From assembly GCF_000003605.2 (NCBI RefSeq), contig NW_003124893.1:117709-140510 (forward strand): a DNA stretch of 22,802 bases, given 5' to 3'. Both the position numbers and the translations under genes were made by a program. Positions 10,501 through 22,500 of the stretch are shown piece by piece. Below the pieces are notes generated by a model. It did not search any database, had not been told where the DNA came from, and was given only the letters and a program-made list of their open reading frames with translations. This stretch comes from Saccoglossus kowalevskii (lineage: Eukaryota > Hemichordata > Enteropneusta > Harrimaniidae). Positions within the stretch are counted from its first letter, which is position 1. Each line of letters begins with the position of its first letter.

Positions 10501-13500
10501 TCATGTACACGATCAACTGACCGATTAATCTGTGGAGAAAAGGTCAAATTCAAAAATTATAAATGATGAACCAGAAGCTAAAATCCTTGTACATATGTAT
10601 ATAGTAAGCTATTAAATTTTAGCACATTCATTTAGCTGTATTGTACTATTATGTGAAATATTTGATGATCTGAATATGCATTCTGAGATCATTCCTATAT
10701 GTTCATTGGAGGTTGGGACTATTAAGTGAAATATTTGATGGTATGAATTTTTGTGAATTTTAGGAAATACATGTATGTATTATATTAAACTTAGGTGCGC
10801 CATATTCTGAATTCATTTACCATGCTTAAGCCCTTTGCCATAAGTTACCATGATAAAATGTCAGTTTAACCTTTCGCACATTGTAATGATCAATAATTTT
10901 GAAAATAAAAATATGGAAAAGATTGTACAGGTTATTTTTTGAAAGGTGAGACAAGTTGACTGACATTTAAACAATTACAAACTATTTCTATTCCTAGAAC
11001 TTACTTTGCTCCCTTGAGTCGTCTCTGCATTACAGCGTAATCTCTCATGGCAACCGATGAATAAATGCCACTTCCGCCAATCAATGGCTTGTAATTCTCT
11101 TCTTTGCTCGGTGACAATTTACCTTTCAATTTTTCCTGTATGATGAATGGACATAATGGATTGTATAATACTATCATCAAATCACTATTAAAAGTGTATT
11201 AACAACGGCTTACTCAGGATTTTTAGCACGGGCTAAGAGGTCAAAAATGAAAATACAATGAAAACCATGTCATAATATTGTTCAGGAGACCTGGTCACAG
11301 GACCTTTTGTACAAAGTCTGCTTAAACAGATATAGCTCAGACCACAGTCCCTCTGTGCTCAGACTGAGAATGCGCTGAAGACTAACCATGTGAAGTTTAA
11401 AAGTGCGCTGAAGACTAACCATGTGAAGTTTAAAAGTGCGCTGAAGACTAACCATGTGAAGTTTAAAAGTGCGCTGAAGACTAACCATGTGAAGTTTAAA
11501 AGTGCGCTGAAGACTAACCATGTGAAGTTTAAAAGTGCGCTGAAGACTAACCATGTGAAGTTTAAAAGTGCGCTGAAGACGAACCATGTGAAGTTTAAAA
11601 GTGCACTGAAGACTAACCATGTGAAGTTCAAAAGTGCACTGAAGACTAACCATGTGAAGTTTAAAAGTGCGCTGAAGACTAACCATGTGAAGTTTTAAAA
11701 TGAGCTTTAGTAACAAAACATGTACAAATTGAAGCTGCAAAAAAAATCTCTCAATTGATGATCAATATGCCATTGCACAAAACTTAATTTTATAACTTGG
11801 TGAGTTACATGTACCGTAAAGTCCCTATTAGAAGCTGCATCTCTAATAGAAGTCGCACCCATTCAATTCAACAATTTCACCATTTCTCATATGCTCTAAT
11901 AGAAGCCATATCCCCTCTGTTACATTTTACAGTACCAGAAAGATAGAAAGTCCGCACAAGCTAACAATATCTTTAACAGTAGTTTAAACAACTACGGGTA
12001 AATATCTTATAACCTCAGTCTGTATTGAGAATGTGACAGATATCAAAACACATATTCAAATGAAAAAAAAAAAGGTTTATTCTCCCATTTCAGATCAAAC
12101 ACATGACTACATGTGTTAGTCCATAGTTCTAGAAAGTTCCAGGACAACCTGTGCAACCACTCGTAATCATTTGACACCTTTCAGCAATATATTTATGCAG
12201 ATTTACCTATATTTAGACCAAAATAATAATTATCATTTTGTTTATGTTACAATTTTTAATTTAATCAACTCAAATAAATGTGTTTTTGTTGCAACAGTAA
12301 TATCTCACAATTTTCTGGACAAATGTATGAATTGACAAAAAGAATTAAAACTCCATGTAAAGATTACCTGTCTATAAAGACCATTTAATTTTAATGAAGT
12401 CCTTTCAGTCGTCGCTATACACAGGTTTGACTGTACCTTAGGTGGTCACTATATACAGGTTTGAATGTACCTTTGGTGGTCACTATACACAGGTTTGACT
12501 GTACCTTGGGTGGTCACTATACACAGGTTTGAGTGTACCTTTGGTGGTCACTATACACAGGTTTGACTGTGCCTTGGGTGGTCACTATACACAGGTTTGA
12601 GTGTACTTTTGGTGGTTACTATACACAGGTTTGACTGTACTATGGGTGGTCACTATACACAGGTTTGACTGTACCTTTGGTGGTTACTATACACAGGTTT
12701 GAGTGTACCTTTGGAGGTCACTATACACAGGTTTAACTGTACCTTGTGTGGTCACTATACACAGGTTTGACTGTACCTTAGGTGGTCACTATACACAGGT
12801 TTGACTGTACTTTTGGTGGTCAATATACACAAGTTTGGTTTTATTAAAATTAAAAATGAGAAAATATTTGACTGTGGGAACATATGATGCACAAGTTTAG
12901 GAAATATGGTGATACGAAAATACATACCTTGGTTTTATGTTTAGCTTCAATCAACATACACGGATCAATAGGCAGACTAGATGGATGCATAATTAAGCAA
13001 ATCCATGCACTAATCCATGGGCAGGCTGCTGCCAGTAAATAATCCCTGGGTGCTCGGTCCAGCAAAGTACACCATACCTGCAATGCAACATCAACAACAC
13101 ACTAAAATGAATTCACTAGGAATTGTTGAACTTGAAATATTAATAAAGTTGATCAAATTGGAGTGTATTCAATTTTATAGTTTTTAAATATGTAATATGG
13201 ATGGGAACATGTAATTTTTTTAAAACTGTAAAATAGTTTATTTTAGTTGGAATTAATTTTCGCTGTAAAGACGTGTTTTGTATGGATTTTATTTTCACTG
13301 AATCATTCCTTCAGCAAAAATAGCGATTAATTCCAAGTGAAAATAAAGTATTTATGTGGATGATATTTGCTCACATTCAATCAGGTTCAGATAATAAAGT
13401 ACATCTAAACAATACACTATTTATTCGTACAGTGTTACAACAAAAGAACTACAATGTAACAAGGATGCAATCAAAGAAATATACAATAGAATGACCTTTT

Positions 13501-16500
13501 GTAGGGTTGAGCAGGATTCACACCTATGGATTAAAATTGGAGTGAGACACAGTGATTGGTTTTCAATATTGATACATCAGCTTAAAATCGACCTTGCAAC
13601 TGATTCCTATTGCATTTGTGCTGCCTATTGATTATTATTAAATGGCTTGTATAAATTGAATCTGTGTTTCTTTACAGTAGAGATACATGCATTACGGTAT
13701 AGTTTCAGGCATGTAACAACTTTCAATTGTTGTATCTCAGCTAATATAGCTTGGAATTGTATAAAATAAGGACCAAAAGATACAGTAAAATATAGTCTAA
13801 TAATATCCCTTAATTACGAATACAAAAGAATAAAACTGAATAATATTAATGAATGAGGAAACACACATGTGGATGAGCATCCACAATAATTTTACAGTAT
13901 TGTAGTTTGATACTGTACGTTGTTGAATAGTCGCTAGTCTGTAGCTATAGACTGTAGTCTATATTTTTTATTTTAATTTGATTATTTATAGTTATTTTTT
14001 AAAAACTCCTCAATTAAAAGTTGACATTTTGAAATTTTGCCTGTCAAGTGACTTGTTGTGCTCAGCATTTTGCCACAGAAACCATACCCTCTGTCACAAG
14101 CTGCTGCGATTATGGTAATTCTGGTTTTAATAGTATTAAGGACATTTAATTTTAATTTAATTGCAGCGATGTAGAAATAAGCTGATAGTCAGTATTTGTT
14201 TTACAATCTACCGTATTTACTCTATTTGTAGCACATACTCTAAAATAAGTAGTACCGGTGTTCGTATGATTGACAGCATAATTTTTTTATTTACATGTGC
14301 TTTTATTGCAAATGTGCATCTAATAGAGCAAATATGGTACTTGCATATTAGTACATGTACCATATTTGTTCTATTATACGAATGCACAAACTGAAAAGAC
14401 CTAGGTATGTGTCAGGTCAAGATAAATCACACTGTAATGATAAGTATACAAAAAATGTAATTTCTATTTCATGTGTGGTTTGGCTGGATGGATATATAGC
14501 AACTATGGATCATGTATGAGAAAACAAAGTGAAGAAGGCGAGAATATTAAATTTAATTTTTGAGGGACACTCTAAAATAAAACCATGAAATCAAGATAAA
14601 TAGTAAATATAAGTGGAAATATTATCGTTATTTTATTATTAAAACAATCATATTATCATCAGTTTTAAAGAAACATGGGCATAAATTTTTTCTGCATACA
14701 AGTAATTTTTGTTATATCAGATAAGTACAGGGTAATCTACGTATATGACAACAGCAAGCAGAAAAAATAAATAACTTTCTATAAGCTGTCTAGAAAATGT
14801 TTATATTGTACATACTCAGACTTCATGTGTATTTATTTGGTATGACTAAAGGTCATTATTCTCACTATTACATGCATTAACAAGTTTGTCAAACAAGCCG
14901 AATATAGCATTTTCACCACAAATATTTGCTAAAGTTATCAAATTCCAGATATTATCACGAAATGTTCACATCTAATCGAGATCCAACCAAGGTACAAATA
15001 TACCAAGCATTAAAGCAATTGAAGTAGAGGTTTTCAAGAAGAAGTCAAAAATATTTGCTAAAGATGCCAAATAGGAGATATCACCATGAAATAATCAAAT
15101 CTAATTGTGGTCCAGTCTAGGAACATATGCTGCAAGTACAAAAACAATCAACTTAACAGTTTTCAAGTAGAAGTTGTTTGAAAAAAAGGTCAACAACAAC
15201 AATCGCCTATATCAACAGTGATGAGAACAACAGCGGAGCTAAAAAAAATGTAGATCAAGTTATCCAGAAATAAGCACGGTATTATAATAAAGTAGCCATC
15301 AATGGTTGTCTTACTTTTTCCACTAATTCTAAGATATCTTCTTTATCTTCCAGTATACAGCGCTGATAAACATGTCTTAAGGCATCTTGTAATATTGGTG
15401 GTAACCATTGGCTACATGGTATCTATGGTAACATAAATTGATAAAAATTAATAAAAAATGCAACTGATCCATGTTAAAAACAATATGTTATTCATATATA
15501 TTTATGTATGTTTTACTTTGGTTAATTTCCACAAAATAGTTCTGAAAGTGTGTCATAGCTGTTGTAACACCTAATGTTCAATATTGGTCTCATAAGACGT
15601 ATACAATATAGAGCGATAAAAAGTTCACCTGTTGGGTTACTTATTGTAAATAAGCGAAAATAATCAGATCAAAATCTAATGTAATTTTAGTTGCTAATTC
15701 TGACCAATCAACCAACTACCTATCAAGTTAAGATCTTGTAGAAAGAACAATGAATCAGAACTTAATTTACATATAATTTTCTAGTGAGGCACGCTTCTAA
15801 TTGGTTGATTAATCTTATTAGAGGGTATGTGCATTGAATTTATCATATTTGCGAGATAATTAGTGTTAAAATATATATGATAATATGGCAATATGGTCAC
15901 GATCAGAAGTATGAATTCTAATTATTCATTATTTGTCTGCCACAAAAATACCTGTGAACATAAATATGAAATATCACGCTGTAAACTGTATATTGTTCAC
16001 TATTAGTAAATTATTTCATTTACACAATTTTTGTTCACTACATTTTTCTACATGTATATTACACATTCAATCATGCAACTCGCTAAAATCAGTGAAAATA
16101 AACTTTATACAAAGCAGCCAAAATGTCTTGTCAGCAAAAATTTATTCCAGCTAAAATATTTGACAGTAATTCATAAAATTTTGTAAAAGTTGTTGTAGCT
16201 CACTGTTTCACTGTTGCATTATTTTGCCATTTTCCCCCTGAATTCAGGAAACTCATGCAAAATAAAGTGGTTAACGACATTTCGTAAAATTTTGTAAAAG
16301 TTGCTGTTAAACTCACTGTTACACTATTTTGCCATTTCCTCGCTGAATTCTCGAAACTCATGAAAATGAAACTCTTGCAAAATAAAGTGGTTAATGACAT
16401 TTAATACCAGTAAAGAAAACACTGTCGCTTACCTGACTACCATTAATGGTAAGAAGAGTATATAAAGTTTCTAAGGCGGCTTTCCTCACTGACGATATAG

Positions 16501-19500
16501 TGTGTTTCAAGAACGGCCAGAGTCGCGGGACTAATTCAGCCAGAGATTGATTGGTACTGCATGGTACTTTACTGGATAATGTTGATAACAATGTCATCAC
16601 TGTGTTGGTGGAAGCTGTTAAATCATCCAAGTCCAATAAAATATCCCACAACGTCTGAATTATTATGGATACCTTAAAAAAGCATCAATTTTTGGTTTTA
16701 AAAAAATCTGACCAGTTTAGAAAAATGTATACTATGTTTATGTTTAGAGAATGTATAATTTATGTAAAGAAAATCTGGAACATTAACATTATAGGTTATA
16801 CATCCTGGTACTTACATCTGTACACATGACCCCCCCAAAAGGTTACACATCCTGGTACTTACATCTGTACACATGACCCCATAAAGGTCACACATCCTGG
16901 TACTTACATCTGTACACATGACCCCCCCCCCAAAAAGGTTACACATCCTGGTACTTACATCTGTACACATGACCCCATAAAGGTCACACATCCTGGTACT
17001 TACATCTGTACACATGACCCCATAAAGGTCACACATCATGGTGCTTACATCTGTACACATGACCCTTTTAAAGGTTACACATCCTGGCCTCACTCACCTG
17101 GTATGGTGATATTTTACTCAGTGTTTCTGCGACTGGGATAAGTGCCGCTGCAGACACTGCCCTCACATCGTCGTCAAAGTCAAGTAAACCTTGGATTATA
17201 GATGACAAAACACATGGTAGAAGCTCAGACGTCATTTCCTAAAAAAACAAAAACAAATCAACGTTAATGTCACAGTCCTGGTTGTGATTAGGGGAAATGT
17301 TAATCATGCCTAAGATAAAGTAATATGGCCAAAATACAAGATGGCTGCCAAACTTTTGTCTTTTATCTGATCACAAGTTGAATTGTCATGAATATGTTTT
17401 GCAACTTACATAATATATGCAATCAAATTGGATATCACTGGTCATGTGACCAGGTAAATTCTTTGTTAATGAATTTGTTATGGTCAGTAATTGAGAGTGA
17501 ATAATAGACTCATCTAGTATCAACAAAAATCAGATTTATTAAATAATTTTTATGACTTCTAAATTTGCAATCTAATATATGGTCACAATATTAAACTTAA
17601 TATTTCTATTTGCTATTTCTCTTATTCATGCAATCCTTGTATCCACTAAAATGCATGTTTCCAATATTGTAAGAGTGTTTGTTATGGTGTTACCCAATGT
17701 TTTTCATAGTGGGAAATTAAGTCACCTTACAATTTTAATGAGAATGTATTCAATGTCTTTTTGAGAATATACAACTTGGAGTGTTAGTTGAAGTTTACTT
17801 TCATGCATAGTTGTAATCTACTGTACAACATAATATGCATCTCAGGAGGAAATCAAGCCATGAATTCATTTGCAGCTAGACTCACACATGATCTATTAAT
17901 TTTTTTTTACATCTATTAATTTTTTTATTCTTTTGATTTTTTGACTATGAAAATTTAATATAACCTTTAGAAGATATTCCTACAAATAAACATGGGCGTG
18001 TATTATGATGTATGTGACAAAAATATGATAATTAATACAATAACGACTGTAGATTGAATGCAAAATAAATCATCACTGACATAAATCTCAACATGTGTAA
18101 TGTACCAAATTTAAATGAAAACGAACATTTGCAACATTTGAAACAAATTAACATAAACATGTATTTTAAAATATATGATGTATGTGCCAAATATGAATAA
18201 AAATGGTACATAAGTTGTCGTAATATAATAGTACATTTATGGCCAAAAAACAAGATGGCTGCCAGTTGGCTATCATTGATACAATCGCGAAACAAATTGT
18301 AAATTTGTAAATGTAGGTCCAAGATACCACATTTACAAAAAATCAAACGGCTGTCAGTCAGCCATCTGGTTTGAATGACTAAACTACTGCATGTGCATTG
18401 TCCCACATAAAGTACTAGGCATATGCAAAAAATAAACGGATTTGGTACAAAAGGTTCTGAAATATGACTCCAGATGGACGAACATAGACATAATTATAAG
18501 CCCCCGTTTCAAACTTATTTTGAACGGGGACTAATAAAAAGAATACACATGCTAATGTAAACAACACCTAGACAATTGGGAGATTTTTTGTTTATACCCA
18601 AAACTTTTTTTTCAAACTATTTTATGCAGTTATATCATAAATATGTCACACATATTACCCTGCAAAAAAATTGGCAAAGGTCGAAGGTCAACTTTAGTCA
18701 CCATTCACAAAATTAAATTTTGATCGATACCTATAACTCATTAAAAATTATATCCATTTTATTTTGATCCAAAAGTTCTTAGAAATTATAGTAAAATACA
18801 TAAAAATAGGTGAAAAGTTGCACTAAAATAGTGAGGTATGAAAATCATCACGCTCAAAGAATTAATCCCCTCAAAATATAGTCCTTGTATATACAAATAT
18901 GTCTGACCTATATAAACACACTGAAAATATAGTGCCACAAAATAGTAGATCAAATAAGAGATTAAAGATAATCCATATTATTTCTGTAAATCCTCGTATT
19001 TATTTTAAATGAAAGAGACAATATGGTGTTGCCAAGCTGTCATATTTTGACTATTACTGAACCTGCGAGCGTCTGACTGTTTAGAAACATGCTCCATCAT
19101 GAGTCAAGTGGATTAGTTTTTTTTTTCATCTTTTCACGAGCAGACTTTCTCACCCAAATTATTCTAGACTTTTTCTTATATTCTTCAATATTTATGGAAA
19201 TGAACCCTGATTTTAGAGTCAACAGACAAAACGTGAGTCAATTTTCACCCAAATTATTTCGTTATTTTTGTCCCAATCTTCAGAAGAAAAGTGCAGACTA
19301 AAATTTTTTGAATTTGTGATGAAAAGAGGTGGTGAAAAGGTTAACCCCCAGTGAGTGCTATAAAAGTAAATTTTTGCCACGTTTTCCGAATCAAAGCAGC
19401 ACAAGTTTTTCAATTTTTTTTTAATGTCAACCAGGACTTGACAGCCAATAGTATTTATGTCCATTAGATTAAAAATTAAGAAATTGTAAAAAAAAATATA

Positions 19501-22500
19501 AAATAAAAAATTAAGTAGAAACAAAGGATTAATGCAGTAAAAAAATAAAATCAGGGTGTATGTAGTTTGCTCAAATTAAAATGATTGATCATTTGCTTTG
19601 ATTTTTACAAATTTCGTTTTATGTATGACATATTTAATATGCAAAGAATGTTACAAACAGTCTGTTCGGGTACCGTGGAAGAAAAAACATTCACTGTGTT
19701 TATTTAGTAGATTTGATGCAGGGATATTCACTAGGTTTAAATTTACTTGTTTATAAAGGAAACAATAAATTCTATTGTTAAATTTGAATATTTACTGTGT
19801 TTAAGCCCTATACAGACAATATGTGGTTAGAGGCATAAAAGAAAAAAAAGAAATAAGTTTCATTCCTGTGTATCTGTTTATAACCACTAATTAGTATGCA
19901 AAATAACTAATTAATGTAAACACATAGATAATATTATTAGAAAGTATTTTAATGAGAAGATGCAGTTGAGTCAAAGCATAATATATAAGATAGAATGTGA
20001 TACGCCAACAAACAAGCTGCTCTCTGATTGGTCAGAATGTTAGATGTTAGGGTTGGGCAGCCAATCAGACACAGTATTGTATAAAGTAACACTGACTCAG
20101 AAGATTTGGAAGTTCAGATATCAAAAGAATTTTCACCTTCCTAACAGCAAGTAAGTACTTGATTCCCAGCAGACCACCATGCCTGACTTCCCACTGGTGC
20201 TGAGATAGTAACTGTAGTAAGATACCCAATACGTGGTTAACGCTATCTACTTTCATATAGTGTAGTAGCACACCCAGTGTTTGAGCACATGTCTCGCGTA
20301 CTGGCGCAACGACCTAGAAAAATCACAAAGATAATCATATTTCACCAGTTACAGCTGTTCTGAGAATTATTTGGACAGTCAGTTAGCAATATATCTTGGA
20401 ACTTTGCAAAACACTTGGGTCTTTTCCAATCTAGACTTGATGGCGCCATTGTATTGGCATGCCCACAGTTGGGATCATTCTATTATCTTGCTAGATGCGG
20501 GTAAACCGCTGTTTTCAAAACGACACGCATTGGTTACCATACATTAACAGGTTGTATGTGCATTCAAAGTGTTATTTTAAATTGTTATAACCATCTGAGT
20601 CCACCAGAGCGCAATTTACAAAACAACTCCCGAGTGTTCAGTAACCACAGGTATGAATGAACTCGTCGTTGGCGGGAAGGCTCAAAGTAGAGTTCCTTAG
20701 CATTGGACGCGCTGCAGTTTCGCGACAGTTTTGAGCCAAATTAAAAGTTGTTTTTACATTACTGGTACATTATGTATCAAATTCAGATTTTATACAAAGG
20801 TAGGAGAGTACATCAGGGATACATGGACGGAAAACTTGATTATAGCGGTTTGTCAAATCAAAAGTGCTTTCCTTGAGCGAATCACTTTTTCAACTGCATT
20901 TTGAAAATGACGAGGGTATGACGACCGTTATTATGTCTAGTCTATTTTTGTAACAGGGACAATTGACTAAAATGAGCAAGGAGTTGACATTTTTCGACAA
21001 ATTTAAGCAACACCCAACTTTCGATTTTTAAAATTACTGAAAATAATTACAATATAAATATAAAAAATAAAGAATGGTTGCTGTATATGCACGCTAGATA
21101 ATACTTGCAATTCACCATGCCGACAACCCCTATAAAATAGTAATCCCAAACCATGCGCCCGTCACTCAAGTGGCGCCGACAAGTCTAGATTGGGCAAAGA
21201 CCGAAGTGTTTTGCAAAGTTGCAAGTCATTTTGCTAACTGACTGTCCGACTAATTCTGAATAATAACACAAGTTCACATAGTATTAGTATTATTTCATGA
21301 GAAGCAAATTTTTGTGAATATCGCAAGCCAAGAAAATTTCATTTTTTAAGACAGTTTAAACAAACTTCAAAGTTTGCTCTATCGAGAATGTTTCAGCACA
21401 TATATGCAATGCATTATGGGACCAGGATTATTGTATATATGGAAAAATTTTATCAACCTGGAAATGTATTATAAAACAAGCAGCCTATCGGCTGAGATAG
21501 CTCCGCTGTTAGAAATGCACATTTCAATTAAAGAACTGAAGACATCATCAGAAAATGAACAATATGTATAGTATCAAAGCAGTCGGACTTACAGTTTTTA
21601 ACAAGAAGTCGAAAATATCACTTTCTACCAAAAATGACCAAAATATTCACCAAAATTAGAGAATTGAAGATATCATCACGAAATGAACAAATCTGAGAAA
21701 GGTCTACATGTAGTATCTATATATGTAATATCAAAGCAATTGAACTTTTGGTTTTTAACAAGAAGTCGAAAATATCACTTTTTACCAAATATGACAAAAA
21801 TATTCACCAAAATTATAGAATCCAAGATATCATCACGAAATGAACAAATCTGAGAAAGGTCTACATGTAGTATCTAAATATGTAATATCAAAGCAATTGA
21901 ACTATTGGTTTTTAACAAGAAGTCGAAAATATCACTTTTTACCAAAAATTACAAAAATATTCACGAAAATTAGAGAATTGAAGACATCATCACAAAATGA
22001 ACAAATCTGAGAGAGGTCCACATGTAGTACCTATATATGTAATATCAAAGCAATTGCACTTGCGGTTTTTAACAAGAAGTTGAAAATATCACTTTTTACC
22101 AAAAATGACAATTTTTTTTTATTATTTAAAATATTCACCAAAATTAGAGAATTGAAGATATCAACATGAAATGAACAAACCTAAGAGAGGTCTACCCAAG
22201 GTATACACCAAGTATCAAAGCATTCAGGCTTGTAGTTTTCAAGAAGAAGTCGAAAAAGTAAAACATTGACACGGACGACGACGACGACGGACAATCACTC
22301 ATATGATAAGCTCCGCTCGACAAAGTCGACAGCGGAGCTAAATATGACTTATTTTGATGGAGACACAACCACTGTCATTTACATTATGCATGTACTACAA
22401 ATGAAGCAAAAACATCTGCCGTAGCAGCTACTTACCTCATCAGAAACAAAATCTCCAAACCTGTCCAATGCCATCACACAGAGTAACCGAAATGCCATGT

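Noticed and set aside
11282-11740. Long open frames of 90 to 152 codons on both strands as possible repeat-protein genes
   Set aside because: They are produced by a stop-free 33-bp unit read in several frames on both strands. There is no non-repetitive domain, start context or splice signal to support a gene.
16812-17093. 93-codon minus-strand frame ([15 protein letters not shown] repeats)
   Set aside because: It is simply the translation of the 45-51-bp minisatellite; the variable C-run and unit lengths would break the frame in other alleles.
17579-17764. Hydrophobic 61-codon plus-strand frame as a small membrane protein
   Set aside because: AT-rich intron DNA often gives such frames by chance; there is no promoter, splice or similarity support.
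18032-18406. 124-codon minus-strand frame in intron B-C
   Set aside because: Cys/Phe/Leu/Tyr-rich translation of AT-rich DNA without recognisable domains, crossing the repeated YY1-like block; most likely chance.
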